64,000 nucleotides of DNA from Diaporthe sp. PMI_573 (lineage: Eukaryota; Ascomycota; Sordariomycetes; Diaporthales; Diaporthaceae), in contig JAJTUP010000035.1 of the NCBI GenBank assembly GCA_021399435.1, positions 62,001 to 126,000 of the forward strand, in the 5' to 3' direction. The notes under the pieces were generated by a model. The model had not been told where the DNA came from. It saw only the letters and a program-made list of their open reading frames with translations, and made no database searches. The position numbers and the translations under genes are program-made. This document shows positions 1-10,686 of the stretch, piece by piece; the stretch's first letter is position 1, and the number at the start of each line of letters is the position of its first letter.

Positions 1-519
1 GATGCTGTTGGAAAGTGAAGAAAGGATAGAATCAATCTCCTCATGTCCATTAGGCTCTGCTTGAGATTTACAGTCGGTATACTCAGCGGCATCAAGGTAT
101 GCCTTCTTAAGGCCGCTAAGGAGATGAGATACTTGCAAATACTGCACGTTAGCCAATCTATTTCATTATCTCATTCCCAACATCGAAAAGCGTTTCACTA
201 TAGTCTTACATTGATCTAATCTGTCCAACATGTTGCGTAAATGCTCCGATACCAGCTCTTTCACATCCGCTAAATCGCGTAGACGATAATCCAAACCGGC
301 ATGCAGCGCCGCAAATACGCCCATGTTCGACGCCCATATATTAAAGCGCCCTATCAGATCGCGAAGTGTAGACCACCTCGTCCCGCCATCTCGGTAGTCA
401 TGCAGATGTTTAAAGGAATCGCGGAGCGAATCACGGCACTGTTGGGCGCATGCGGCAATGGTTAGTCGTGAGAGGTCTTCGGCGTGATCAGGGTTGCTGG
501 ACGCAACGCGAGCCGACAT
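1..519 (-). pseudogene. acuF-like fungal protein, N-terminal part with two in-frame stops, runs off the left edge
   Basis: The ATG is at 519 and the first 117 codons read like the N-terminus of the fungal acuF-like/C2H2-associated proteins (DLSRLTIAACAQQCRDS, then a RFNIWASNMGVFAALHAGLD stretch and a helical segment). At 162-167 the frame meets TAA then TGA, but the same frame then continues open to base 1 with coherent sequence (VQYLQVSHLLSGLKKAYLDA and an acidic, serine-rich stretch). There is no obvious GT donor just before the stops, so an intron is less likely than nonsense change. TAA-TGA would be CAA-CGA (Gln-Arg) before C-to-T transitions, as in repeat-induced point mutation. The function of these proteins is not established; many also carry C2H2 zinc fingers further on, outside this window. 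Family recognition is from memory of the conserved N-terminus. Confidence 0.6.
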
Positions 520-1220
520 TTTGTCGCGACCAAGTTGGCTCGAAGATGGTTGTATATAGTCATGGCACTGACGACGGCGGCTAACGGTGCTTATGAAGGA
601 GTGTTAAATACAGTCTATGCTTTTACCCCTCCCGTCCCCCGATATCTCCTGTGATCCCGCCGTAAGGCTTCTTAAGTGCATCTATGTATGCAATGTATGC
701 CTGCAGTAATTCCTGCGTGGGTGGCTTATATGCGGTAAAGGAAATCGGTGAATTTCAGGGGGTCGGTGAAGGAAACTACACGCACAGACCGTGTTATGGC
801 CCGTGCACGGTCAATCTAAACCTAAAAAAGAAGGCGGTTAAGCGCACTGCCGCACAACTTGGTTTCCTTGGTGGCACCCGCTGCAGCCTGCTGACTGCAG
901 TGCAACCAACCTATACACCACAACTCCTCTTCGTCAACTATCGCCAATCCATCAGAATACCCTCAATCTATTGCTATAATAACTTATCTTGTTTATCTTG
1001 ATCTTTATGTTAATCTCCCTAACCATTTATAGACTCAGTGGTTAAGAAATTAACCTACTATAGGTAGTACCGGTACTCTGTGCCGTTGTGAGGGTATTAT
1101 GAAGAACCAGGTTATACAGGCCCTTGTGAGGGAGTTGCATGAGCTGGCGTATGACATGGTAGTATATATGCACAGTTAGCCAGAATAAATTTTGAATGAC
1201 CTGAAAACAGTTTTGCAGAT
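520..1220. other. intergenic, no supported gene
   Basis: This is the shared upstream side of the acuF-like remnant and the downstream side of the next gene. A 105-codon open frame on the plus strand (684-1001) has no recognisable protein character. Nothing else is seen. Confidence 0.5.
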
Positions 1221-2390
1221 CTAGACAAGTCTCTTCCGGCCACGCAGGCTTCCCTGCTTCGACCGCTTTACAGGAGTAGGTCCGTCGCTGCCCTCCCCAA
1301 TACTCTCGTCGTCCGCCTCCCTCTTCTTCCCATTTGAAATAACGTCTATAGTGTGATCGCCGTTAGCGTCAGGCGTGGACAGCTCCGGAGCCAGTCCCAG
1401 AGAGGAGGTACGGGGTGGTCTCGATGGAGAACCAGGGTCCTTAGCATCAGCTGTCATCTGCGCAAAGGGGTCAAAGACGAACTTCCCCTTGCGACCGCCA
1501 GGCGCGTCCCGCGCCGATGGGGTTGCAAATGGGTCCCGAGAGACAGTATGCTGCTTCGGCTCGCCGACTGCCCAGTCTATCTTGCTGATCTCAACCAGGG
1601 GAACAAACTCTAATGGGTTATAAGGGCAGTCTGCAGAGAATACCCGCCCCTTGTGGCAGAAACCCCAGAGGTACCCAGTGACGTAGGCCTTCTTCCCATG
1701 TTTGCGGAACGGGGTGGTCTCGGCACGGTAGTCGCTGCACTTCTGCTTCACGTGTGGCTTGCAGTTGGGCAGCATAGCGTATATATAATTCGCATACCAT
1801 CCGGTCTTGGGCGTAGCAGCCGCACCTGTGACTGCGAATCTCGACCAGACCTTAAAGACAGCTGATGAATTGCGCGTGATCTCGTGTAGCCCGATGCCTG
1901 AGTTGTCGGCAAGGGGGAACTTGCCGGTGTCGACGAAGCCGTTGAAGGTCACAAAGGGCGGTGTAACAGGGAATCGGGAAGGCAGGTTGGCACAGAGCCG
2001 CTCAGATATACTATGAATAGGTGAGTTATTAGCGCAGTAATACAATAGAAGGACTAGGCGGGCTTACGGAGTCAAGGCATCGTCCTGTATCCAGGCCAGA
2101 CGCCTATACGCAACTTCATCGCTGCTGGATAGAGCACAGGGGATATAGCTGAAGTGTGGCTCGCAGATAATGCTGAACCACTGCTCCTCCCACTCATCCG
2201 GTGATAGGCCGCCCCCTCTGTGAAAGCGAGAGATATCCCATGGCCAGGGCGCCGGCGTGGAGGGTGTCAAGCATGCCAGGAAAGTTGTCAGATAGCCACT
2301 CGGGGGTATCGATAGGAATTTGGATCTGGCCAGTCCACTCGTATCTGCCACATTTTACCCGCCCAGCCTATCAGCGTTCAAGAGAGGCAT
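1221..2390 (-). CDS. hypothetical protein, three-exon gene, 323 aa, basic C-terminal tail
   Basis: I join 2359-2390, 2068-2217 and 1221-2010. Intron 1 (2218-2358) has a GTAAAA donor and a CTTTCACAG acceptor. Intron 2 (2011-2067) has GTAAGC and TTCATAG. Both phases match and the total is exactly 324 codons. The start gives MPLLNADRLG followed by GGLSPDEWEEQWFSIICEP. The middle is rich in aromatic residues and Cys/His (residues about 60-190), and the last 120 residues are polar and low-complexity with a basic end (KRSKQGSLRGRKRL) that could be a nuclear signal. I do not recognise the family. Intron 1 also contains an unbroken frame in another phase, so a retained-intron isoform or a different 5' end is possible. 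Neighbours give no functional clue. Confidence 0.6.
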
Positions 2391-2930
2391 TGTCCAAGCA
2401 CCCGTTGACTTCTATTCGGATGCCCTGGAGGTCTCTGGCTGGGTAGTACGGAGACTACGGCTTTTGAGAGATGGCTAAGTCTGCTACAGTACCATACTGT
2501 ATACTTGACTTGATTACGCTTCCTTCCTAAGACCAAATCAAGGTTGCCCTATCAGAGAGCCATGACTGCAGCCTGTTCAATAGAGATACTAGAGTCAGGT
2601 GACGTCGTTTTCGTCAAGAAAGCTTTCTATACAGTACGCTGCGACGGCGCGGACTTGTTGGTCCTCCTTAACGCCAACACCGATTGCATGTCCCTTGGAA
2701 AAGCACCTCGATCCCTTTGATAGTAGCATGTTCGGCAGCAAAAAGGAATTCAATGTGGTCAACGGCAGAGCCGCTGTCATTGCGGAGCTCAACGGCTTTG
2801 GCTGCCCAAGAGTCAAATCCAGAGACATATAGCAATACAACAAGGAGAGATGAAATAGCACGGATATCTGGTTGCAGGCATCATATGTGAATCATCTAGC
2901 CTTTGATTCCCAGCCTTGACCTGCTTAATT
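2391..2930. other. intergenic, no supported gene
   Basis: This is the stretch upstream of the three-exon gene and downstream of the 352-aa gene. Overlapping short open frames on both strands at 2595-2890 look like mutual shadows without a recognisable product. Confidence 0.5.
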
Positions 2931-3989
2931 TTAACCAAGAAGCGCAGGTGGTTCAGCCTCACACAATACTTCTTCAACTTTGTTGGTAGTGAGGACGCTA
3001 GCAGCAGCCCCAGCAAGAAAACCAACAACGCCCAGTGGGGGGAAAATGAGCTCAGCAGCTATTGTGGCTAGCGGCACAATGCCCCAGACACCAACCACAC
3101 CTGTCGCCATAATCAAAGCTTCTTTCTTCCAAGTCGACTCCGGCAGATCATTCAGATTGCCCACATTAACTAGCATCCCATTCGGTATAAAGTGGAAGTT
3201 GAGCCAAACCAAGCAGTCGCCTTGTGCAATCTCCCCATCGATGGTCAAGGGGAATATAGCATCGACAATACGGAAAGATCGTGGAATAACGATGGTGCAA
3301 TATGCGGGAATTAAAAGGTGAAACACGACGTCCTTCGCGTCTTCTCCCATTGTCTCCTCAAGAGCAGCGCGGGTGGAAAGCATTAGTCGAAACACAACGA
3401 ACAGATCGTGACTGAACCCTATGAATGAGTTGTGCGAGAACCCTTGAGCATGGCGTATTCTTCTAAACGCACCGTGCCACTGTGTGTCTGGGTGGTAGAG
3501 AAAGAAGCGATGCTCTCTGTGGTCTGACATGTATGCTTCAACTTTCATGTTGATGAAGTCGAGTACATGCTGTGCGAACCCATCCGGACCAGCACTTCCT
3601 CCAGCAACAAGGTTGTTGTAGATTTTAATTTGCTCCGATATTCCTCTTAGCTCTTTCTTAATTTGTTCTGCCTGGTAGACTTTGTAGATCTCCGCGGCGA
3701 GAGTGGCGGCGGAGAGGAGGCTTTGAATCTGGGCGGCAGTACCGAATGTCTCGCTTATTATCCAGACTGTCTCTGTTGTTTGTGTAATAGAGGTAGGTAT
3801 TATCGGTGTGGGTGGTATAGCCGAGGTTCCGTCTCGTCCTGTGAGGATCCGGTTGGCAAAGTTGCTGAGCGAGTTCAGTCTCGATCTTGCGTCCCTGCCC
3901 AAGAGAGACACGCCTTCTCGAAATTGAGGGTAGGCAAGGATCAAGGAGCCGCTGGTGATAAGTATGCGTAATGTTATAGAGTCCATCAT
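2931..3989 (-). CDS. hypothetical membrane-associated protein, 352 aa
   Basis: A single uninterrupted exon starts with two adjacent ATG codons (MMDSITLRILITSGSL). Residues 5-20 are hydrophobic. Residues 60-130 form a region with helical, coiled-coil-like character (SLLSAATLAAEIYKVYQAEQ). Residues 180-280 are a mixed globular region. Residues 290-340 contain two long Gly/Ala/Val-rich hydrophobic segments (MATGVVGVWGIVPLATIAAE and PPLGVVGFLAGAAASVL) that look like a membrane hairpin or glycine-zipper. Clean coding character over 352 codons and a plausible start support a real gene. I do not recognise the family. The Gly-rich hydrophobic hairpin could suit a membrane-active or pore-type protein, but that is inference only. 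The gene is followed at once upstream by the pogo element. Confidence 0.6.
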   Translation of the reverse strand: MMDSITLRILITSGSLILAYPQFREGVSLLGRDARSRLNSLSNFANRILTGRDGTSAIPPTPIIPTSITQTTETVWIISETFGTAAQIQSLLSAATLAAEIYKVYQAEQIKKELRGISEQIKIYNNLVAGGSAGPDGFAQHVLDFINMKVEAYMSDHREHRFFLYHPDTQWHGAFRRIRHAQGFSHNSFIGFSHDLFVVFRLMLSTRAALEETMGEDAKDVVFHLLIPAYCTIVIPRSFRIVDAIFPLTIDGEIAQGDCLVWLNFHFIPNGMLVNVGNLNDLPESTWKKEALIMATGVVGVWGIVPLATIAAELIFPPLGVVGFLAGAAASVLTTNKVEEVLCEAEPPALLG

Positions 3990-4426
3990 ATTCGTGACTT
4001 GAGCAAGGGCAAAAAGATGCGGCGGCCAGATGTAGAAGGTGGTTGAGGCAGTAGAGTTGGGCAGCAGTTTTCTTTCCGTGCATGCTACCCCGCCCCCGCC
4101 ATTGCTGCCTCAGGCACTCACACCCAAATTATACAGTGGCTTAGGCACAAGTATCGATGGCTTTGCGACTCATATGATCGAATTCGAGGTCGTTGTCGTT
4201 GTGCCTACGCCATGGCTATGATTTGCCAGCAAAGTCAAGACAAGAGGACAGAATAGGGGATCCAACCTACAGGCATAGCGTTAACAGCCACCCATTATCG
4301 TGGCACCGAAGGTACTGTCCGCTAAGGCTAAATGTAATACGCACTGTGTGATGTACGTCCGTGCGCCGAAACTCTTTTAAAGTTCAAGCGAAGAGGACAC
4401 CGGTCGTGTGTGTGTGTACCGTATTA
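3990..4426. other. intergenic between the 352-aa gene and the pogo element
   Basis: A short GT-rich run (about 4405-4417) lies just before the element. No gene is supported. Confidence 0.5.
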
Positions 4427-4452
4427 ACTTGGAAAATTGAGAATTGCGCTAG
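4427..4452 (+). repeat. left terminal inverted repeat of the pogo element
   Basis: It is 26 bp, identical in inverse orientation to 6418-6443, and preceded by TA. Confidence 0.92.
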
Positions 4453-4631
4453 GCTAGTAGTGGCAGGGCGGCCAGCCACTGACCAGGGTCACCATCAGGG
4501 GTAAGTCCCCCCGATTTTCACCCCACCAAAATTTGCTGTGCTCCAAAGCAACAGCGTTCTGGGCAACGTTGCCCTCGTCTGTGAGTAGAAAACGCATAAA
4601 TCGTTGTTTTCAGGCTTCTAAGTCTAATTCC

Positions 4632-6281
4632 TCATAGAGCAACTTCTATACAATCCTGGATCACCTCGTCTTCATCAATATACTCCTCCTGATCGTCTAA
4701 ACTGGTGATGGACACCTCCTCAAAGAGCTTGACTTCGTTGACTACAGCATTAGCTGTCTCCCAGCCTGCATAGTCGTATTGCATGAGATCAAAGCCCTTG
4801 ATTCGTAAGCGGTGCGATTCATCGATATCAGGCCGTATAGCAATTCCGGTGTGGATGAAGGCATCACGAACAAGATCAGCCTTCTCCTTCAGCCGTACCA
4901 TAGCCTTATCTACCACCCAGGTCGTCATTATCCTCCGCTCTGAGGTTGTCCAAGCAAAGTTCGGATGCTCAGCCTCCTTCTGGGCGATATACTCATCGGT
5001 GATCTCCTGAAGCCATAGCTTAAGTGGCCCATTCACAGCAGTATCGCATGGCTGAAGAAGGCTTGTACAGCCGGATGGAATTAAAGCAGTCAAAATGCCC
5101 AGTTCCTTCAGCTTTTTCTTAATGCTGTCGGTAACATGAAAGGAGGCGACATCCATGACAAGTAATAGTTCCCCCTGTGAGTTGGCAATAGGCTGGAGCT
5201 CCTGATCGATCCACTTCTCCATCAGCACTTCGTTGTTATAAGCCGTAGAGTTATATTCAACCGTAACATTAGGGGAGTATCGGTGACTCTCCTGCTTGTA
5301 GATGCGTGCGGTAGGGCCATCAGCACCCTTGAAGATGACCTTTGGTTTAAGGCGCTGCTCCCCATCGGCGAAAAGGTAAAGGATGAGTGTTACCTGACGC
5401 TTATCCCAGCCACTTTTTTCAGATTTCGCCTGAACTGACTTTGCACCCTTGTGCTCATATGTATAACCAGAGTTGAACTCGAAGGGAACAGGTGTCTCAT
5501 CAAAGTTGATGATATTTGCCTTGGGAAAGCGTCTTTCTGGTGAGCCGTCGGTCAGATTATGTATTGTAGGCTGTAAGGGAGTCCTCCGCTGGGAGTTGCG
5601 CTTGACGAACTGAAGGAACTGATTGACGACAGGGACGTACTCCTGAGGTAACTTCGTAGCTTTCTTCGTAACTCGCCGGCGTGTTATATTATAACGGCGC
5701 TTGAAGTTAGCAAACCAGCCATTGGAGAAGACGAAGACCTTCTCAGCGTCAGGATGGATCTCCTTCCAGATCTGCTTAGAGTTGCGGCGAAACCAGGCAA
5801 CAGTTGTTGTCTTATTCGCCTGGCGTGCCTCCTGGAACAACCCATATAGCCGCTCCTCTAGAACTGGCCAACGAGGAGTATAAGACCGGTCTGCCTGTGC
5901 ATCGTTGGCTAGAATTGTCGTCCGGTTACTCCACCAGCGCGAAATCGTCTTAAAAGGGATCTTAAAGTGGGCATATGCCTCCTCATAAGTTGGCTGGCGA
6001 TAACCGTCGGTTGCTATATAGCCTTCGCGCTGACGTACGTGAGGCTTCCAGTCAGCGTCAATGGGTATCCGGTAATGCTGAAGAAAAAGGAGCACTTCTA
6101 AGCGCTTCTTTTGAGAGTAAGAACGCTCGATGCGCTGGATTGGCTTAAAAGGAGGCGGTTTTCGCTTCTCCAGTGAAAGTGGCTTCTTCCCGGGCTGCCG
6201 TATCGAATTGACTGAAAGCTCAGTCAGAGGAGGCATTGTATGTTGTCGCCATTGTGCAGTAGGGAGTTCGAATAGCTTCAA
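4632..6281 (-). CDS. pogo/Tigger-like DDE transposase, 549 aa, intact
   Basis: This enzyme would cut and reinsert the surrounding element. N-terminal residues 45-115 look like the first DNA-binding helix-turn-helix. Residues 135-205 match the CENP-B-type HTH (WPVLEERLYGLFQEARQ, then FSNGWFANFKRRYNI). The catalytic core shows NFDETPVPFEF (first Asp, about residue 260), LLLVMDVASFH (second Asp, about 375) and LLQPCDTAVNGPLK (third Asp, about 414), giving a complete DDD triad. The length fits fungal pogo transposases. An in-frame ATG 14 codons downstream (MPPLTELS) could be the true start. The frame is open throughout and centred between the TIRs. The C-terminus is acidic, as is common in the family. 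Confidence 0.93.
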   Translation of the reverse strand: MKLFELPTAQWRQHTMPPLTELSVNSIRQPGKKPLSLEKRKPPPFKPIQRIERSYSQKKRLEVLLFLQHYRIPIDADWKPHVRQREGYIATDGYRQPTYEEAYAHFKIPFKTISRWWSNRTTILANDAQADRSYTPRWPVLEERLYGLFQEARQANKTTTVAWFRRNSKQIWKEIHPDAEKVFVFSNGWFANFKRRYNITRRRVTKKATKLPQEYVPVVNQFLQFVKRNSQRRTPLQPTIHNLTDGSPERRFPKANIINFDETPVPFEFNSGYTYEHKGAKSVQAKSEKSGWDKRQVTLILYLFADGEQRLKPKVIFKGADGPTARIYKQESHRYSPNVTVEYNSTAYNNEVLMEKWIDQELQPIANSQGELLLVMDVASFHVTDSIKKKLKELGILTALIPSGCTSLLQPCDTAVNGPLKLWLQEITDEYIAQKEAEHPNFAWTTSERRIMTTWVVDKAMVRLKEKADLVRDAFIHTGIAIRPDIDESHRLRIKGFDLMQYDYAGWETANAVVNEVKLFEEVSITSLDDQEEYIDEDEVIQDCIEVAL

Positions 6282-6417
6282 AAGTCAGTTCTGGCTGGGC
6301 GAAAGCAATAGGGGCTCGGAAATACATGGGGATAGAGTAGCGCAGCCTTGGCGAGGCGTTAGACTGGTTTTGGTGGCACGTTAGGCCTGTTGCCGTTAGA
6401 AAGGGCCGGGGGGTCTG

Positions 6418-6443
6418 CTAGCGCAATTCTCAATTTTCCAAGT
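6418..6443 (-). repeat. right terminal inverted repeat of the pogo element
   Basis: It is 26 bp, an exact inverse copy of 4427-4452, and followed by TA at 6444-6445. Confidence 0.92.
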
Positions 6444-6445
6444 TA

Positions 6446-7042
6446 CCGTAATACGGTATGGCTAAGGGTCGGCCTAGATCGTTGACTGAGTCTATGCAGC
6501 ACTGAGCGGTGCTTCTCAGTGCCACTGAGAAGCACCGCTACCTGGCGGATCTTATAGAGACCCCTACGGCGTTTAAGGACTTCCTTGGAGCCACCGGGGC
6601 TCTCACGCTACAAGGGGAGGGGGATTAGGGGGTGTGATTTCATTTGTTGCGGGTGGCGAGAGGACTTGGTTTGCTTGGTTTTTGATTTCTTGGCTTCTTG
6701 TTTTTGCGACTAACTATATTCGCTCACTACGTGCCACGGGCACTCGACTCGCCTGGCGACCACTCGCCACAGGCTACAGCTATGACTGCTGAGCTCTGCT
6801 CTTGATCCCTACCCTATGGGTATTGGAGTTTTTGTATTACGTACCCTGCAACTGGCGGCGGGCGGGTGATTTGGAACGGCTTGGGCCCAGCGTCACTGGA
6901 TGTAAGTTACCAAACGGGTTGGTCTGATGGCTATAAAAAGAAGGGACTGTATATAGATCCAAAGCTCTTTGCCTGGCTTGGTACGCCCTGTACCCTCTGA
7001 GACCAAGGTCTGCTCACCGCGCGCAGCGGCGTGACCCCGGCG
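6446..7042. other. no gene seen; contains palindrome arm and AT-rich stretch
   Basis: The right half of the palindromic target lies at 6446-6458. A short local inverted repeat occurs at about 6500-6540 (GAGCGGTGCTTCTCAGTG and its near-complement). No coding sequence is supported. Confidence 0.5.
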
Positions 7043-7459
7043 TTAAACAATATCATCATCATCATCATCCCCATCACCACCAGCTATTTCACCGGCTGGC
7101 CGCTTCCCCTTTTGTTTTTCCTCAATTATTGCTTGAGAGTCCTCAATACTAAGTGCCCCCCTAAGCTGCACTCGTGTCCTTTTAGCTCTCCGTCGTTTAG
7201 CAAAGAGTCGGGAGAAACAAGCACTCATAGACCCCCCTGACGGTGGTTGGAGAGCTTTGATGTGACTAAGTTTCTCTTCGAATATCGCCAGGCATACATC
7301 GTGCACAGATGCCATCGCGTTTTCCTGTTCAAACAATGTCGGAGATTGGACCTCTCGCATGACGTCATTTATGTGCTGGCTGATGGTAACACATCCGCCC
7401 GGTTCCGTGTTTACAGAAGCTCTTATAGAGCGGGCATTGAGTCTTCCTATTGCAAACAC
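7043..7459 (-). pseudogene. C-terminal tail of a pogo-type transposase, remnant
   Basis: The translation has the layout of the region after the DDE core in fungal pogo transposases: a helical stretch, then a basic cluster (AKRRRAKRTRVQL), then LSIEDSQAIIEEKQKGKRPA. The same tail occurs at 18332-18538 on the other strand with only a few changes, so the two are copies of one family, distinct from the intact element at 4427. No DDE core precedes it. An ATC microsatellite near the 3' end encodes a run of Asp residues. This is a fragment, not a working gene. Confidence 0.65.
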
Positions 7460-8913
7460 CTACCGCGGGTTGAAATCCTCAAATATAGCATGATCAGTTG
7501 AACCTTTAAAGACGCGCGACAATATGACCCATCTTGAGTATATGCTGAAATAAACTGATGCCTGACCTCGCGTTTGAAATCGGCAACAATGTCTTTTTAG
7601 GGCCAGCGTTGCACCGACGCTTTCCCCGCCCACCACCTCCAACCCCGCTTGCTCTGCGCGCCTAATTTAATGTCCTCTCCTGCCTACAATTGGCCGCTCC
7701 AAGTAGGAGGCCTGTCTGAACCCTTATTAATAAGACTTTTTATAAGATTGGTAATAAAGGAGAGGGCGATATTGATGACATCAGTGAGGCTGCAATAGGA
7801 GGTCACTTGGACAGTGCTGCCAAAGCGCCGCTCAAGGGCTCCGTAGGTGGATCATGTCTCGTCGGACAGGATTGAGCAGGGCTCTCCAGGCCTCCATTAT
7901 CTGAATTTGGCATGATTACACAAGATTCTGTGGTCCTGGCAAATGGTGGAAAACATAATCTGCGAGCTTCAGGGTTCCGGTTGCGTTCTTTATGGGTTAC
8001 TATGATCTGTTAGATTTCTTGAACATGATCTTGACACTATAGCCCCCCACGATCTGGCATACCCTACCATCCGGCACAGCCAAATTTGGAGAACACCCGC
8101 AAAAACACTCTGACTTCATGAAGCAATCAACAAGTCAATTCTGATCGTATGTAAACAATGACTGTATCAAATCGAAGCTCTGAATCTCTTCTTTCAATCG
8201 GTTATTTGGCATTATATGCAAGGCCTATCTTCTTGAACTTGGATCGATCCGCCGCAGTGGCGTTAGGGCCAGCAAGGTCCATGATATCTCGCCCAGACTT
8301 GGGCATGTCATCGTCAGAAACCGGCTCTCTTTCAGCTCGGCGCCTCTCCTTATCCTCTTGGATTTCTGGGTGCGATAAAGCCTTGATACGACTAATGGGC
8401 CGATTCCCAGTGGTTCTCCATGCACAGTACCTAACAGAAGTCCTGCATTTTGAAAGACTACATCGTGGCTGTTGGGTTAAATACGGGTACTTCTGACAAG
8501 CATTGTACTCCACTCAGAGAGAGGTACATGTCGACCAATCAGCAGATGTCAGCGTCGCCACTTGCGAGCTCTCCTCGAGTTATTAGCGGGCACAACACAA
8601 ATCCACGGCCACAGGCACCACAACAAGTGAGGGAAAATGTCCCAACAGTCACAACCTGGTCTCATTTCCCACCAACGCTTATCCCGCGGCCAGGTAAGGT
8701 AATCGAGCGAAGTGCTCCTTGAGTATGGTACATTGCAGCCAATGTGTCTTTTTTTGTATTCACCAAGTCCGAAGAAATCGGACTTGTTTCGGCCTGGTCG
8801 CGGGCTTCTTTCAGCGGAAGCGCATTTAGATTATAAAATGATATTACAGCACAGTATTACAGTTAACGTAGGTGGACAGTCAGCCGGTCAGGACACATGC
8901 CCGGTCAGTTTTG
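7460..8913. other. mostly non-coding; one doubtful minus-strand fragment at 8202-8513
   Basis: The only coding-like stretch is on the minus strand at 8202-8513 (IKALSHPEIQEDKERRRAER, then DDDMPKSGRDIMDLAGPNAT), which reads like a polar piece of a longer protein. It has no recognised family and a doubtful start. The rest shows nothing. Confidence 0.4.
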
Positions 8914-9113
8914 CTAACTCTGCTAACTTTTGCCAACCCTAGCACCCACCTGAGGCCAACATATCAATAAGAATTGGCACCAATTGGTGCCAACTGGTCC
9001 CAATTGCTTATTTTTAATTGATTTGGTCAATTTAGAGTGGTTGGGGTGGCTGCAGTGCCAGTCTGAAGTGGCTGACTTTTGGTGGGAAAATCGCGTTCCC
9101 CACCAAAATGGAG
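8914..9113 (-). repeat. copy A of a ~190-bp dispersed repeat (inverted relative to 18588-18775)
   Basis: Read on the minus strand, this shares an ordered series of blocks with 18588-18775: TGCTCCATTTTGGTGGGG, TTTTCCCACCAAAAGTC, ACTTCAGACTGGCACTGCAG, AAATTGACCAAATCAATT, GGCACCAATTG and GTGGGTGCT. In copy B it follows directly after a pogo transposase tail, so it is probably the 3' end of that element family. In copy A it abuts the broken end of the Helitron Rep fragment. Confidence 0.8.
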
Positions 9114-10686
9114 CACTACCTGCGATCAGCGGCCCTTCCCTCTGCAGTGTATAGGCAGCGCTTACCTCACTCACCAGCGCGTCGATGTATCGGCACACCT
9201 GCTCCGCGTACGCCCCGTTGTGCTGCTGCTGCATATCGTCCAAGAGAGTGGGCAGCTCCACGTTGGCGTCGAGCCACAGGAACCCGTGGAGGTGCTCCGC
9301 CCCCCTTTCGTTCGTCTCAACGCAGCCATAATAGCCCGAGACCTTACCGAATATCGACTGCTCCCCTACGCGTACGCAGTGATTGAGGAAGAGACGGATC
9401 TCGCGGTCGAAAAACTTCGCGGCGCTTACAGGATCTCGCACTATATGCTGCACCCGCCCGATGTGCTTGCGGAGCTGGTCCACTAACTGCCTGGCCTGCT
9501 CGCCGCTGATGACTCGGTAGGCAGTCAGCTTTATGTTTACCTCGTTCGTCAGGTCGTTTGGGTTGATGGTGAACCAAATGCTCTTCATTCCCAACATGAG
9601 GCTAAGGGACTCGATCTTGCGACGGTGACCGAGTCTCTCTTCGTTTGACATGTGCTGCCCATGGCCGAAGGCGCTGAGCTCTCGAAGGAGGAAGGAGACA
9701 TCCTCGTTGGTCGTCGTCCTCGTCCGGCGGTATTCTTCCTCCGCTGCCTCGATCTCGCCGGCAGTTAGTGTGCGGAGGATCTGCTCGACCCGCGCGAAGG
9801 ACCGCTTCTTCATACGTATGTAGCTGATCCGCCGGTTCTCCGAGCGTACCAGCATGTTGTAGATGAGGAAGGGAATGGCCGGATGCGTCGCAAAGAGGCC
9901 GCCTGCTTTTCGTCAATACGGTTCCATCTCCCTGCTCGTCAGGTACATACCATGTCTCCGGAGAAGGTGTCTCGCCCAATTCTGCAGCGTGAAGTTGTGG
10001 TCTTGACTGTCGGTATTATTCTCCTCAGAGGCTGTATCTCCCGTGCGCCCGACACCCGCTTCCTCCACCACTTTAGGCCCTCCCCGGCCCCATGGAAATA
10101 GGCAGGGGAAGGCTTTTGGAAAGAAGTCGGGATCGTTGCTGTCGGCATACTCCTCACCCCGCCGGTTGATGATAAAAGACTCCATGGTACCAACTGAGTA
10201 TCCGACGCCGTCGTCGACCCGCCTGCGCTTCCTTGCCTGATGACGGCGCTCGTCCTGGGCCATGCCAGCCTGGAACAACCGTAGCCGTTCTCGGGGACTG
10301 TGGTCGGCCGTCGCATCAAGCCCTAACATCCCTGTCGAGACCATCTCGACTAGCTCTTGCTCTATGTGGCGTGGATCTAGCTCTTCTATCTGGAGATACC
10401 GCGTCCGCAAGCCGCCTAGTCTCGCATTGCTTCGTTCTCCTGGCGTACGGCCTCGTCTTCGCGGTGCTCCAACATAGCCAGCACCTCTTCGACCGTACGA
10501 ACAGGCTGCTCCTCACGGCCGCGCTCTACAGCCGAGACGTAGTGTCCGGCCCGGATTTGGTCCTCCGGGCTCAGCTCGTATGGAGCCATGTTCTCAAATA
10601 TGGCCTCTGGTACTTCGGTGCCGGCACACCAGTCTCCCCAGCTCCGCAGGTTTTTCTCGCTTATACATATATCTCGGTATAACGGG
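9107..10686 (-). pseudogene. Helitron replicase region (Helitron_like_N/Rep), broken and truncated
   Basis: This is the downstream continuation of the DUF6570 region in a Helitron protein. On the minus strand it reads ISEKNLRSWGDW (about 10640), a long helical stretch, FPCLFPWGRGGP (about 10100), NWARHLLRRHGMYLTSREME, then FLIYNMLVRSENRRISYIRM, and MKSIWFTINPNDLTNEVNIK, ending with the HUH motif region AEHLHGFLWLDAN (about 9280). Helitron Rep proteins use the HUH histidines and downstream tyrosines for single-strand nicking. Here the frame stops at about 9110, before the tyrosines and the whole helicase, where repeat A begins. Defects seen: frameshifts at about 10710 and 10427, and a TGA at about 9910 directly followed by CGA, consistent with a C-to-T change. 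It cannot be functional. Confidence 0.85.

Larger units (their letters stand above)
4427..6443. mobile_element. structurally complete pogo-type (Tc1/mariner superfamily) DNA transposon, 2017 bp
   Basis: The ends are a perfect 26-bp inverted repeat (4427-4452 and 6418-6443; begins ACTTGGAAAATTGAG). Each end is flanked by TA (4425-4426 and 6444-6445), the target duplication of this superfamily. Between them lies one uninterrupted minus-strand transposase. With identical TIRs, a correct target duplication and an intact frame, the copy looks recent and possibly active. The empty target rebuilt by removing the element and one TA is a near-perfect 23-bp palindrome around ACCGTATTAC. Confidence 0.9.

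Noticed and set aside
684..1001. 105-codon plus-strand open frame
   Set aside because: No protein-like composition, no family, and no splice partners; most likely chance.
9107..9113. Helitron 3' end (CTRR) placed in repeat A
   Set aside because: CTAG/CTGG occurs in both repeat copies, but similarity continues past it and copy B follows a pogo tail, so the repeat is better assigned to the pogo family.
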